A stretch of DNA of 43,582 nt from Gammaproteobacteria bacterium (lineage in GTDB: Bacteria; Pseudomonadota; Gammaproteobacteria; Thiotrichales; Thiotrichaceae), in contig JAHJJD010000045.1 of assembly GCA_018822845.1 (NCBI GenBank), positions 1 to 43,582 on the forward strand, in the 5' to 3' direction. Position numbers and translations under genes: made by a program. Shown piece by piece: positions 15,546-24,773 of the stretch; the stretch's first letter is position 1; each line of letters begins with the position of its first letter. The notes beneath the pieces are model-generated. The model worked only from the letters and a program-made list of their open reading frames with translations. It was not told the origin of the DNA and ran no database searches.

Positions 15546-16103
15546 ATGATTGATGACATCAAACAAGATGCAGAACAACGGATGCAGAAAAGCATCGAAG
15601 CCCTGAAACACGATCTGGCGAAAATCCGCACAGGGCGTGCTCACCCCAGCCTGCTGGATCAGGTTACGGTCGATTATTACGGTTCTGATGTGCCGTTGAG
15701 CCAGGTGGCGAATATCGGTACGGAAGATGCACGTACCCTGAAGGTGACGCCGTGGGAAAAACCGATGGCCAGCAAGATCGAAAAGGCCATCATGACTTCC
15801 AATCTGGGGTTGAACCCTTCCAATGACGGCAGTGTAATCCGCGTACCTTTGCCTGCACTGACCGAAGAGCGTCGCCGTGATCTGGTCAAGGTGGTCAAGG
15901 GCGAAGCGGAAGGCGCGCGTGTTGCCATCCGCAATATCCGCCGTGATGCCAATTCCACCCTCAAGATGCTGCTCAAGGAAAAGGAAATTTCCGAAGATGA
16001 AGAGCGCCGCGCGGAAGATGAGATTCAGAAACTGACAGACCGTTACATCAAGGAAGTGGAAGGTGTGCTGGAAAAGAAAGAAAAGGAACTGATGGAGGTC
16101 TGA
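15546..16103 (+). CDS. frr: Ribosome recycling factor
   Basis: 185 aa, exactly the usual length. Splits post-termination ribosomes together with EF-G. The three-helix bundle signatures are present: [36 protein letters not shown], then [32 protein letters not shown] and the C-terminal helix ending EKEL. Sits 3 bp after pyrH; co-transcription is very likely. Confidence 0.98.
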   Translation: MIDDIKQDAEQRMQKSIEALKHDLAKIRTGRAHPSLLDQVTVDYYGSDVPLSQVANIGTEDARTLKVTPWEKPMASKIEKAIMTSNLGLNPSNDGSVIRVPLPALTEERRRDLVKVVKGEAEGARVAIRNIRRDANSTLKMLLKEKEISEDEERRAEDEIQKLTDRYIKEVEGVLEKKEKELMEV

Positions 16104-16144
16104 CCGGGACTTTGGTGCTTCCTGCGTGGCGAAAACGGGAATAC

Positions 16145-16894
16145 ATGACAACTAACACTTCAGACAATACTGTTCCCAGACATGTTGCCATTGTCATGGA
16201 TGGTAACGGGCGCTGGGCCAAGGCGCGCTTCCTGCCGCGCCTGATGGGACACCACCGGGGAGTGGAAGCCGCGCGCAAGGTTATCCGCGCCTGTAGTGAT
16301 GCGGGAGTGGAGTGCCTGACGCTGTTTGCGTTCAGTAGCGAAAACTGGAAACGTCCCGAAGAGGAGGTCAGTGGCCTGATGTCACTGTTCATGTCTGCAC
16401 TGGAGCGTGAATCGGCAGCCCTGTTGCGGCATAACGTACAAATGACGTTCATTGGTGACCGTTCCGGGTTCACGCCAGGCTTGCAGGAAAAAATCCGCCA
16501 GGTGGAAGGCATGACGGATACCTGCACGGGAATGCGTCTGTTGATTGCCGCCAATTACGGCGGGCGCTGGGACATTTTGCAGGCTGCCCAGCGCGCCTGT
16601 CAGCAGGCCGCAGATGAAGGAACGGATATTGCGTCGCTGGGTGAGGCGGGTTTCGGCAAGCTGCTTTCCACTGCCGGGCTGCCCGACCCGGATCTGTTCA
16701 TCCGCACCGGGGGTGAGCGGCGTATCAGCAATTTCCTTATGTGGCAACTCGCCTATGCAGAGTTGTACTTCACGGATGTATTATGGCCGGAATTCGACGC
16801 AAACTGCCTGCAACAGGCTTTCGCGGATTTCGCCAACCGCCAGCGCCGTTTTGGCATGACGGGGGATCAGGTGTCAGGAGATACAAATGCTTAA
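16145..16894 (+). CDS. uppS: Undecaprenyl diphosphate synthase
   Basis: 249 aa. Cis-prenyltransferase that makes the C55 lipid carrier for peptidoglycan and O-antigen. The N-terminal motif HVAIVMDGNGRWAK carries the catalytic Asp, followed by GHHRGVEAARKVI, LFAFSSENWKRP, and near the C-terminus LIRTGGERRISNFLMWQLAY and ELYF. ATG 16145 gives the normal length and starts just before the conserved block; a TTG in frame at 16112 was not chosen. The last 8 bp overlap cdsA. uppS before cdsA and dxr is the order found in Pseudomonas rather than E. coli. Confidence 0.97.
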   Translation: MTTNTSDNTVPRHVAIVMDGNGRWAKARFLPRLMGHHRGVEAARKVIRACSDAGVECLTLFAFSSENWKRPEEEVSGLMSLFMSALERESAALLRHNVQMTFIGDRSGFTPGLQEKIRQVEGMTDTCTGMRLLIAANYGGRWDILQAAQRACQQAADEGTDIASLGEAGFGKLLSTAGLPDPDLFIRTGGERRISNFLMWQLAYAELYFTDVLWPEFDANCLQQAFADFANRQRRFGMTGDQVSGDTNA

Positions 16895-17708
16895 ACAAAG
16901 GGTTATCACCGGGTTAGTCCTGATCCTGCTGGTATTCGCAGGTATCCGTTTCCTGCCGACCGAATTGTTTGCCCTGTTTTCGATGATGTTCATCGTTGGC
17001 CTGGGTGCGTGGGAGTGGGCCGGGCTGACGGGTTGCCATCTGCCGGAAAAGCGCATGATGGGCACCATGATGATCCTGCTGGCGTCCATTCCACTGGTGT
17101 TTCTGCCGTTGCCGACCGCTGCGGTATTATGGGTCAGCGTGCCTTTGTGGGCTGCCATTCTGGTTGCTTTGGCCATTTATCCACGCAATGCCGGTTTTTA
17201 CAAGAAGCATGCGCTGGTCATGCGGATCATGGGCATTTTCGTGCTTCTGCCAGCCTGGTTTGCGCTGTTCCGCCTGCATGGGATGGATGACCTGGCTTCC
17301 CCTGGCTACCTGTATGTTTGCTACCTGATTATTCTGGTGGCACTGGCGGATACCGCAGCCTACTTTACCGGGCGAAAGTTTGGCAAACACAAGCTTGCGC
17401 CCGCCCTCAGTCCTGGCAAAACCAAAGAGGGCATGTCGGGAGCCATAGTCGCTACTGCGATCTGGTCAGTCATCGGGGCTTTCTGGCTGCACCTGCCGGA
17501 AGGTGCAACCGCGCCATTCATGATCCTGTCCATGTTCGTTGTGTTGATGTCAGTTGCTGGCGACCTGTTTGAAAGCCTGTTGAAGCGGGAAGCAGGGGTC
17601 AAGGACAGTGGCCATATCCTGCCTGGGCATGGTGGCATTCTTGACCGGGTGGACAGTATGCTGGCGGCAGCGCCCCTGTTCACACTCGGCCTGCTGTGGC
17701 TGCACTGA
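16887..17708 (+). CDS. cdsA: Phosphatidate cytidylyltransferase (CDP-diglyceride synthase)
   Basis: 273 aa, about eight membrane helices, beginning LKQRVITGLVLILLVFAGIR. Converts phosphatidic acid and CTP to CDP-diacylglycerol in the inner membrane, the branch point for phospholipids. The C-terminal family signature is present: SLLKREAGVKDSGHILPGHG followed by GILDRVDSML. KTKEGMSGAI is the other conserved loop. Starts inside the end of uppS; dxr follows directly. Confidence 0.96.
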   Translation: MLKQRVITGLVLILLVFAGIRFLPTELFALFSMMFIVGLGAWEWAGLTGCHLPEKRMMGTMMILLASIPLVFLPLPTAAVLWVSVPLWAAILVALAIYPRNAGFYKKHALVMRIMGIFVLLPAWFALFRLHGMDDLASPGYLYVCYLIILVALADTAAYFTGRKFGKHKLAPALSPGKTKEGMSGAIVATAIWSVIGAFWLHLPEGATAPFMILSMFVVLMSVAGDLFESLLKREAGVKDSGHILPGHGGILDRVDSMLAAAPLFTLGLLWLH

Positions 17709-17717
17709 GGTATGGGC

Positions 17718-18962
17718 ATGACATCCAAAGCAATCACCATTCTGGGTTCCAGCGGCAGCATCGGTGTCAGTACGCTGGATGTGCTTGCCCGTCATCCTGA
17801 CCGTTTTCATGTGTTTGCCCTCACCGCCAACAGTAATGTTGAGCGGCTGTATGAGCAGTGCGTCCGTTTCCAGCCCCGTTATGCCGTGATGGCTGATTCG
17901 GCATCTGCCGAGGTGCTGGCAAAGCGGTTGCTGGCGGCGGGAAGCAGTACCGCAGTGCTGGCCGGGACAGAAGCGCTGGAAACCGTTGCCAGCAGCCCTG
18001 AAACTGATTACGTCATGGCCGCCATTGTCGGCGCAGCCGGTTTGTTGCCAACCCTTGCCGCCGCCCGTGCAGGCAAGCGGGTGATGCTGGCCAACAAGGA
18101 GGCGCTGGTCATGTCCGGCCAGTTGTTCATTGACGCCGTGCGCGAACATGGGGCGGAACTGCTGCCGATTGACAGCGAGCACAATGCCGTTTACCAGTGC
18201 CTGCCTGTATCGTTCACTTCTCCCCCGGTCACTTCCACCCCGTTCACTGAGCGGAGTCGAAGTGAACGGGGTGGAAGTGAACGCCATGGTGGCGTGGAAA
18301 AAATCCTGTTGACGGCATCCGGCGGGCCTTTCCGCAACTGGCCAGCAGCCGATTTGCAGGGCGTGACGCCGGAACAGGCCGTGGCGCACCCCAATTGGTC
18401 GATGGGGCAGAAAATTTCGGTCGATTCCGCTACCCTGATGAACAAGGGTTTGGAAGTCATTGAAGCCTGCTGGCTGTTCGGTTTGTCGGCAGACCGGGTG
18501 GAAGTGGTAGTTCACCCACAAAGTACCATACATTCCATGGTGTCCTATAATGATGGCTCCGTGCTGGCACAGCTTGGCAACCCGGACATGCGCACCCCCA
18601 TAGCCTATGCGCTGGGGTGGCCTGAGCGGCTGGTTTCCGGCGTTGCGCAGCTGGACATGTTTGCAACTGCAAGGCTGGATTTCGAGCGACCGGATACCGG
18701 GCGCTTCCCGTGTTTGCAGCTTGCCTACGAAGCACACGAACTGGGCGGGTTTGCTACCATTGCCCTGAATGCGGCCAATGAGGAAGCAGTGAAAGCTTTC
18801 CTCGGAAGGGAAATCGGTTTTACTGACATTCCCCGGCTGGTGGCTGATGTCATGCGTCAGGCCGATAGGGGTACACCGATGAATCTTGAGGAGATTCTTG
18901 TTCAGGATCAGGAAAGCCGTAGCCGCTCACTATCCTGGATAAAGAACAAGAAAAAGCATTAA
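17718..18962 (+). CDS. dxr: 1-deoxy-D-xylulose 5-phosphate reductoisomerase
   Basis: 414 aa, somewhat longer than the usual 395-400. Makes MEP, the committed isoprenoid precursor that feeds uppS. Motifs: [17 protein letters not shown] (NADPH binding), [10 protein letters not shown], the metal and substrate site [14 protein letters not shown], then [33 protein letters not shown] and GLEVIEA. ATG 17718 is preceded by GAGG with 7-nt spacing. Oddity: between QCLPV and [12 protein letters not shown] about 25 residues rich in Ser, Arg, Glu and Thr are encoded by a perfect DNA palindrome (18230-18279), in frame. This lies at the loop where E. coli Dxr has a short variable segment, so function may be kept. 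Confidence 0.95.
   Translation: MTSKAITILGSSGSIGVSTLDVLARHPDRFHVFALTANSNVERLYEQCVRFQPRYAVMADSASAEVLAKRLLAAGSSTAVLAGTEALETVASSPETDYVMAAIVGAAGLLPTLAAARAGKRVMLANKEALVMSGQLFIDAVREHGAELLPIDSEHNAVYQCLPVSFTSPPVTSTPFTERSRSERGGSERHGGVEKILLTASGGPFRNWPAADLQGVTPEQAVAHPNWSMGQKISVDSATLMNKGLEVIEACWLFGLSADRVEVVVHPQSTIHSMVSYNDGSVLAQLGNPDMRTPIAYALGWPERLVSGVAQLDMFATARLDFERPDTGRFPCLQLAYEAHELGGFATIALNAANEEAVKAFLGREIGFTDIPRLVADVMRQADRGTPMNLEEILVQDQESRSRSLSWIKNKKKH
18211..18283. repeat. Palindromic element inserted in frame in dxr
   Basis: A perfect 19-bp stem (18230-18248 with 18261-18279) encloses a 12-nt loop GAGCGGAGTCGA. An additional outer copy CGTTCACTTC (18211-18220) pairs with GAAGTGAACG (18274-18283), giving an alternative fold. 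The motif is a repeat-type palindrome unlike coding sequence, but it keeps the reading frame open. Confidence 0.85.
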
Positions 18963-18964
18963 TC

Positions 18965-20341
18965 ATGAGCTTGCTGATAATCATTCCTGCATTTCTTGTC
19001 ACGATTGGCGTACTGGTCACGGTACACGAATTCGGACACTTCTGGGTTGCGCGCAAGTTGGGCGTCAAGGTATTGCGCTTTTCCATCGGTTTTGGCAAGC
19101 CGCTGTGGAAACACGTATCCAACGATGCTGACCGGATTGAATATGTCGTGGCAGCCCTGCCTCTTGGCGGCTATGTCAAAATGCTTGACGAGCGTGAGTG
19201 TGAGGATGGCTGCCAGATTCCGCAACAGGATCTTCCCCGTGCCTTTAACCGTCAGGCACTCTGGAAGCGCGCCGCCATTGTGGTGGCCGGGCCATTGGCT
19301 AATTTCCTGCTGGCAATCGCAGTGTATGCAGCGGTTGGCATGTTGGGGCAGGAAGTCCGCCACGCCTATATTGATCCGGCGGCAGGCAAACCAGCGGCCA
19401 TAGCTGGCTTCCAGCCGGGCGACCGGGTGGTTTCCATTGCAGGCAAGCCAATTGAAGCCATGGGTGAAATGCCCATACGCCTGATTGACGGTTATTTCGC
19501 TTCAGCGGAACATCAGGTCGTGGTTGGGGTAAACACACGGGATGGTGCGAATGCCGAGCGTGTCCTGGACTTGCGGGGTTCCGCCCTGCTGGAAGAAGAC
19601 AATGATGTGATGGAGAAACTGGGCTTCAATCCGTGGATGCCGCCGTTTGACCTGTTGGTGGCTGAGGTTATTGCCGATTCCCCGGCAGCCAGGGCTGGGG
19701 TGCAGGCAGGTGATAAAATCCTGTTGGCAGGTGGGCAGGCATTCCCGAATCCGGGGCCTTTCAGCGAATTTATTGCCAACCATGCTGACCAGCCGGTTAA
19801 CTTGCGCATCAGCCGGGCTGACGGCGATCATGATTTGCAGGTCGTGCCGCGTATGGACACGGAACGGAACCGGGTGATGGTGGGCATTGCATTCAAGCCG
19901 CCGCCTGATTCCGTTAAGGAACAGTTGTATTTCGAACGGTCTTATGGTTTGTTTGATGCGCTGGTAAAAGGCGTGGAACAAACGGCTGATACTTCCATCA
20001 TGACATTGAAACTGATGGGGCGTATGCTTACGGGCGAAGTTGCCCTGAAGAATATCAGTGGGCCGGTTACCATAGCGCAGTTTGCTGGTGTAACCGCCTC
20101 CTATGGTTTGACGTATTATCTGGGTTTTCTGGCGGTTGTCAGTGTGAGTCTGGGTGTGTTGAACCTGTTGCCTGTCCCGATGCTGGATGGGGGGCATTTG
20201 CTATATTACTTGATTGAACTGGTTAAAGGCAGCCCCGTATCCGAACAGGTGGAAGCTGCCGGATTCCGGATTGGGATGGCGATCATTGCTGGTTTGATGA
20301 TGCTTGCTTTATATAATGATTTCATGCGGTTGATAAATTAA
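18965..20341 (+). CDS. rseP: RIP zinc metalloprotease RseP
   Basis: 458 aa, near the 450 of E. coli. Site-2 intramembrane protease that cleaves anti-sigma factors and leftover signal peptides in the inner membrane. The HExxH zinc site is in TVHEFGHFWVARKLG near residue 20, and the third ligand is in PVPMLDGGHLLYYLIELVKG near the C-terminus. Two PDZ domains lie between, with AGFQPGDRVVSIAGKPI and AGVQAGDKILLAGGQAF. The stop codon overlaps the bamA start (TAATG). It could cleave the RskA-like anti-sigma encoded at 8706-9428, which is inference only. Confidence 0.96.
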   Translation: MSLLIIIPAFLVTIGVLVTVHEFGHFWVARKLGVKVLRFSIGFGKPLWKHVSNDADRIEYVVAALPLGGYVKMLDERECEDGCQIPQQDLPRAFNRQALWKRAAIVVAGPLANFLLAIAVYAAVGMLGQEVRHAYIDPAAGKPAAIAGFQPGDRVVSIAGKPIEAMGEMPIRLIDGYFASAEHQVVVGVNTRDGANAERVLDLRGSALLEEDNDVMEKLGFNPWMPPFDLLVAEVIADSPAARAGVQAGDKILLAGGQAFPNPGPFSEFIANHADQPVNLRISRADGDHDLQVVPRMDTERNRVMVGIAFKPPPDSVKEQLYFERSYGLFDALVKGVEQTADTSIMTLKLMGRMLTGEVALKNISGPVTIAQFAGVTASYGLTYYLGFLAVVSVSLGVLNLLPVPMLDGGHLLYYLIELVKGSPVSEQVEAAGFRIGMAIIAGLMMLALYNDFMRLIN

Positions 20342-22656
20342 TGATGAAGAAACAGACGCTTGGTATTTCTATTGCGAGTTGTTTGGTGGTCTTGGCACAG
20401 ACCGCATGGGCGGCTGCATTTGTGGTACGTGACATCGAGGTTAACGGTCTGGAACGCATTCCGGCAGGTACGGTACTGAATTACCTGCCAGCGCGGGTAG
20501 GCCAGCCTTTCGATGACGGGCAATCCTCCGAGGCCGTCAAGGCGCTTTTCCAGACCGGTTTGTTTGAGGACGTGAAACTGGCGCGCCGGGGCGATGTGCT
20601 CGTCGTCAACGTGGTGGAACGTCCAGCCATTGGTGAAATCAACATCAAGGGCAATCGCAAGATTCCGTCTGACAAGCTGATGGAAGTCCTGAAGTTGCGC
20701 AATGTGGGCAAGGGTGACACCCTCGACAAGGCAGCATTGCTCAGCATCCAGCAGGAACTGGAGCAGCAGTATCAGGCCATGGGGCATTACGCTGTGGATG
20801 TGAATACCACTCTGGAAGCTTTGCCACGCAACCGTGTCGCGGTCAACATCAATATCAATGAAGGCAATGTTTCCCGCATCCAGAAGGTCAAAATTGTTGG
20901 CAACAAGGCTTTCCCTGAATCGGTTTTGCTGAAACAGCTCGAATCCGGGCCGCGCGGGCCTTTTTCCGTGCCGCTATTGAGTGACAGTGACAAGTATTCC
21001 AAGGAAAAGCTGATCGGCGACCTGGATTCCCTGACATCTTTCTATCGGGATCGCGGTTACCTGAACTTCAAGATTACCTCGACCGAAGTCAGCATGACGC
21101 CGGACAAGAAAGACATCTACCTGACCGTCGGGATTGTGGAAGGCGAGCAATACCGGATTGGCGATGTGAAGGTTGCTGGCAATCCGGGTCTTAGCCAGGA
21201 GCAACTGGCGCAAGCCATCAAGATTCAAAAAGGGCAGGTGTTTTCACAGAAGGCGCTGGAAGAAACCCGCAAGAATCTGGAAGCGAAAGTTGGTTCACAA
21301 GGCTATGCCTTTACCAAGATCAATGCAGTGCCGGATTTTGATGAAGCCAACAAGCAGGTTGGCATTACGCTGGCGATTGATACTGGCAGGCGCACCTATG
21401 TCCGGCGTATCGATATTCGTGGCAACAACCGCACCAAGGATGAAGTCTACCGCCGTGAACTGCGCCAGCTCGAAAGTTCCTGGTTCTCGAAAGAGCAGGT
21501 GGAACGTTCCAAGGTGCGTCTGGAGCGTCTGCCTTATGTGGAAGAAGCCAGCATTGAAGCCGAGCCTGTTGCCGGTACGGAAGACCAGATCGACCTGATC
21601 GTCACTGTCAAGGAGCGCTCATCCAACCAGTTCCGGGTTGGTGCAGGTTACTCCCAGTCCCAGGGTGTCCTGTTCAATATCAACCTGAACCAGGAAAACT
21701 TCATGGGCACTGGCAAGCAGGTTGATATCAATGTCGATAACAGCAAGGTCAACAAGAACTACAACATCAGCTACACCAACCCTTACTATACGCCGGATGG
21801 TATCAGCCGTGGTTTCAGCACTTACTACAGCAAATATGATGCCGAGGCAGAGGACATTTCCAGTTATGCATCCAACCGCTATGGCGGCAGCGTCAACTAT
21901 ACGATTCCGTTGAGCGAACACGATTCCGTGTATGTCAGCGGGGGAGCGGAAAAGCGCGAGATTGTGCTGGGTGCCGATGCTGCACAGGAAATCCAGGATT
22001 TTGTCACGGACAACGGTAAGGAATACACGCAGATTCCGGTTTCCGTCAGTTATGTGCATGACACCCGCAACCGCACGGTATTCCCCAACGAAGGCCAGCG
22101 TCACCGGGTTTCCTTGCAGGCTGCTGCCCCCGGCAGTGACTTGCAGTATCAGAAGCTGAGTTATGATGGCGCAGTGTACGTGCCGGTAACGGATGATGTC
22201 ACTTTTGCTGCCAAAGGAAAGATTGGCGTCGCCAATGCCTCGGGCAAAACCACCGAAGTGCCTTTCTTTGATCGCTACTACGCTGGCGGGATTGGTTCCG
22301 TGCGTGGCTTTGAGCAAAGTACTCTGGCTCCCCGCAGTAAGGACGCCGCACACAGTGATCAAATCCTTGGTGGTGATACCCTGGCAACGGCAACTGCCGA
22401 ACTGCAATTCCCGGTGCCAGGGGCGAGTGACGTCAAGGGCCTGAAAATGAGCGCCTTTGTGGATGCCGGTAATGCCTACAACCGTTCAGGCAGTAGCAGT
22501 ACCGGTGATGAGAAAGCCATCCGCGCGGCGGCGGGTCTGGGCATTACCTGGTTGTCGCCGATTGGTCCGCTGGAAGTCAGCTATGCCAAGCCGATCAGTT
22601 CCAAAGACGGAGACCAGGAACAGGCAGTCCAGTTCAGTATCGGGGCATCGTTCTAA
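20341..22656 (+). CDS. bamA: Outer membrane protein assembly factor BamA
   Basis: 771 aa. Central component of the machine that inserts beta-barrel proteins in the outer membrane. A signal peptide at residues 1-25 ends in WAA. Five POTRA repeats occupy about residues 25-420 (for example FVVRDIEVNGLERIPAGTVL, RIQKVKIVGNKAFPES, YVRRIDIRGNNRTKDE). The barrel follows, with the lid-lock signature GIGSVRGFE and a terminal strand ending in Phe (FSIGASF), the signal recognised by BamA itself. Its neighbours rseP, skp and lpxD are the standard envelope cluster. Two ATG codons are adjacent (20341 and 20344) and either may start. Confidence 0.97.
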   Translation: MMKKQTLGISIASCLVVLAQTAWAAAFVVRDIEVNGLERIPAGTVLNYLPARVGQPFDDGQSSEAVKALFQTGLFEDVKLARRGDVLVVNVVERPAIGEINIKGNRKIPSDKLMEVLKLRNVGKGDTLDKAALLSIQQELEQQYQAMGHYAVDVNTTLEALPRNRVAVNININEGNVSRIQKVKIVGNKAFPESVLLKQLESGPRGPFSVPLLSDSDKYSKEKLIGDLDSLTSFYRDRGYLNFKITSTEVSMTPDKKDIYLTVGIVEGEQYRIGDVKVAGNPGLSQEQLAQAIKIQKGQVFSQKALEETRKNLEAKVGSQGYAFTKINAVPDFDEANKQVGITLAIDTGRRTYVRRIDIRGNNRTKDEVYRRELRQLESSWFSKEQVERSKVRLERLPYVEEASIEAEPVAGTEDQIDLIVTVKERSSNQFRVGAGYSQSQGVLFNINLNQENFMGTGKQVDINVDNSKVNKNYNISYTNPYYTPDGISRGFSTYYSKYDAEAEDISSYASNRYGGSVNYTIPLSEHDSVYVSGGAEKREIVLGADAAQEIQDFVTDNGKEYTQIPVSVSYVHDTRNRTVFPNEGQRHRVSLQAAAPGSDLQYQKLSYDGAVYVPVTDDVTFAAKGKIGVANASGKTTEVPFFDRYYAGGIGSVRGFEQSTLAPRSKDAAHSDQILGGDTLATATAELQFPVPGASDVKGLKMSAFVDAGNAYNRSGSSSTGDEKAIRAAAGLGITWLSPIGPLEVSYAKPISSKDGDQEQAVQFSIGASF

Positions 22657-22661
22657 GCAGT

Positions 22662-23264
22662 ATGAGCGGGCAACGTTTACACAGGTTATTCCGCAAACAG
22701 TTGGCAAGCTGGCTTTTCACCCTGTTTGCGGCAATTGCTGCCACAGCCGTTGTTCAGGCGGATGAAAATTCCCCGATACCTGTAAAAATTGCCATCGTGA
22801 ATGTGTCCAGTTTGCTGGAAAGTTCGCCGCAGTCCAAAGCAGCCAATGACAAGCTGAAAGCGGATTTCGTACCGCGTGAAGATGCGTTGGGTGCCGAGCA
22901 GAAAGCTATCCGGGAACTGGAGGAAAACCTCACTGCCCGGATTGATGCCGGAACCCTGTCAGACGACGACAAGTTGCAGCAACAGCGCGAACTGCGTGAC
23001 CGTCAGCGCAAATATGCCCGTGCCATGGAAGATTTCCGTGAAGAGGTGCGTTCTGCGCGTGACATAGCTATTGATACCTTGCAAAACCAGATCGTGGAGG
23101 CCATTGGTGAAGTCCGCGAGAAGGAAAGGATAGATGTCGTTCTGCGTGAAAGCGACTATATCGTGGCCAGTGACCGTATCGATATTACCGGCAAGGTCAT
23201 GCAGCATCTGGAACAGAAATTTCAGGCGGAACAGGCAACGTCTGGTGCTAAACCGCAGGAGTAA
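22662..23264 (+). CDS. skp: Periplasmic chaperone Skp/OmpH
   Basis: 200 aa. The N-terminus up to about residue 34 is a signal peptide (basic start, LASWLFTLFAAIAATAVVQA). The mature part starts KIAIVNVSSLLESSPQSKAA, the OmpH family signature, followed by a long coiled coil of Glu/Lys/Arg-rich helices (the tentacles) and a final strand IDITGKVMQHL. Holds unfolded outer-membrane proteins in the periplasm for BamA. It lies 5 bp after bamA and before lpxD, the standard position. Confidence 0.93.
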   Translation: MSGQRLHRLFRKQLASWLFTLFAAIAATAVVQADENSPIPVKIAIVNVSSLLESSPQSKAANDKLKADFVPREDALGAEQKAIRELEENLTARIDAGTLSDDDKLQQQRELRDRQRKYARAMEDFREEVRSARDIAIDTLQNQIVEAIGEVREKERIDVVLRESDYIVASDRIDITGKVMQHLEQKFQAEQATSGAKPQE

Positions 23265-23270
23265 TAGCGG

Positions 23271-24314
23271 ATGACAAGAGGCATGTCGCTTCAGGAACTG
23301 GCTGAACATACCGGCTCCCACTTGCAGGGCGATGCCGGGTTTCGCGTTATGTCAGTTGCACCGGTCGAAACTGCCCAGGTGCAGGACATCAGCTATATCC
23401 GGGGAGGCAAATTCCGCCACTTCCTGGATTCCACTCAGGCAGGAGCCTTGATCCTCCCTCTTGAACTTGCAGAAAGCTACACGGGTAATTGTTTGGTCAA
23501 TGCCAACCCTTATCTGGCTTACGCCCAAATTGTGGCATTGCTGCATCCCGCGCCACGTCCTGAGGCATCCATCCACCCATCAGCAGTAATCGCATCAGAC
23601 GCAGAGATCGGTGAAGGTGTCAGTATTGGCGCGCATGTGGTGCTGGGTCAGGGGGTGGAACTGGCCGCCAATGTCATTATTGAAGCGGGTTGTGTGCTTG
23701 GCGAAGCTTGTAAAGTAGGCGAGAATACCCGCCTGTATCCCAATGTTACTCTGGGATACGGCACGCAGGTTGGTGAGCGTTGCATTATCCATTCCGGTGC
23801 TGTGCTGGGTGCTGACGGGTTTGGTTTTGCGCCGGACAATGGTGCTTGGTACAAGATTCCGCAGGTTGGTAATGTGGTGGTAGGTGATGATGTCGAAATT
23901 GGGGCCAACACCTGCATTGACCGCGCGGCTTTGGGGGCTACCCGAATTGGCAATGGTGTCAAACTGGATAACCTGCTCCAGATTGGGCATAACGTCCAGA
24001 TCGGCGATCACTCCGCCATCGCTGCCTGCACGGCAGTGGCTGGCAGTGTGGAAATCGGCAAGCATTGCCAGATTGGCGGCATGTGCGCCATCGCGGGTCA
24101 TTTGAGTATCGCTGATCATGTGGTAGTGACCGGAACCAGCATGGTTTCACGTTCCATTACCCATGCGGGGGTGTATTCGTCGGGTACTTCGGCGACCGAA
24201 AATGCGGTCTGGCGCAAGAATGCCGCCCGTTTCAACCAACTTGATAAACTGGCTCGCCGTCTTGCTGAACTGGAAAAGCAACTGGCGGATTTACAAAATA
24301 AAGGGAGTAATTGA
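23271..24314 (+). CDS. lpxD: UDP-3-O-(3-hydroxyacyl)glucosamine N-acyltransferase
   Basis: 347 aa. Adds the second hydroxyacyl chain in lipid A synthesis. The N-terminal uridine-binding domain includes VETAQVQDISYIRGGKFRHF. The left-handed beta helix of hexapeptide repeats fills the middle (IGEGVSIGAHVVLGQGVELA onward), with the catalytic His in NLLQIGHNVQIGDHSAIA. A C-terminal helix ELEKQLADL supports the trimer. Start ATG at 23271; the gene is tightly packed between skp and fabZ. Confidence 0.97.
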   Translation: MTRGMSLQELAEHTGSHLQGDAGFRVMSVAPVETAQVQDISYIRGGKFRHFLDSTQAGALILPLELAESYTGNCLVNANPYLAYAQIVALLHPAPRPEASIHPSAVIASDAEIGEGVSIGAHVVLGQGVELAANVIIEAGCVLGEACKVGENTRLYPNVTLGYGTQVGERCIIHSGAVLGADGFGFAPDNGAWYKIPQVGNVVVGDDVEIGANTCIDRAALGATRIGNGVKLDNLLQIGHNVQIGDHSAIAACTAVAGSVEIGKHCQIGGMCAIAGHLSIADHVVVTGTSMVSRSITHAGVYSSGTSATENAVWRKNAARFNQLDKLARRLAELEKQLADLQNKGSN

Positions 24315-24320
24315 GTCGCT

Positions 24321-24773
24321 ATGGGCACAATGAACGTTGAAAAAATCAGAAATTACCTGCCACACCGTTACCCGTTTTTGTTGGTGGATCGCGTGCTGGA
24401 ATACGAAGTCGGCAAATCACTGACAGCGATTAAAAATGTCACGGTCAATGAACCGTGGGTCAATGGGCATTTCCCGCATCAGCCCATCATGCCGGGCGTG
24501 CTGATTATTGAGGCTCTGGCGCAGACTACAGGTTTGCTCGGGTTTCGCACCATGGGCGAAGAGCCGCAAACCGATACCTTGTACTTGCTGGTGGCGGTAG
24601 ACAAGGCGCGTTTCAAGCAGGCCGTTGTACCCGGCGACCAGTTGGTGATGAAAGTGGAGCTGGTGAAGCGCAAGGGCATCATGTGGGTGTTCAGTGCTGA
24701 GGCACGGGTCGATGGCAAGCTGGCAGTGTCAGCCGAGCTGATGTGTGCCGCCAAGAAAGAGGCCGCCGCTTGA
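24321..24773 (+). CDS. fabZ: 3-hydroxyacyl-ACP dehydratase FabZ
   Basis: 150 aa hot-dog fold enzyme that dehydrates 3-hydroxyacyl-ACP in fatty acid synthesis and competes with LpxA and LpxD for substrate. NYLPHRYPFLLVDRV contains the catalytic His, and GHFPHQPIMPGVLIIEALAQ the catalytic Glu. There are two possible starts, ATG 24321 and ATG 24330; the Shine-Dalgarno context does not separate them clearly. The stop TGA is shared with the TTG start of lpxA (TTGA). Confidence 0.96.
   Translation: MGTMNVEKIRNYLPHRYPFLLVDRVLEYEVGKSLTAIKNVTVNEPWVNGHFPHQPIMPGVLIIEALAQTTGLLGFRTMGEEPQTDTLYLLVAVDKARFKQAVVPGDQLVMKVELVKRKGIMWVFSAEARVDGKLAVSAELMCAAKKEAAA

Noticed and set aside
17550-18737. 395-codon open frame on the minus strand
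   Set aside because: Antisense to cdsA and dxr, both with clear signatures.
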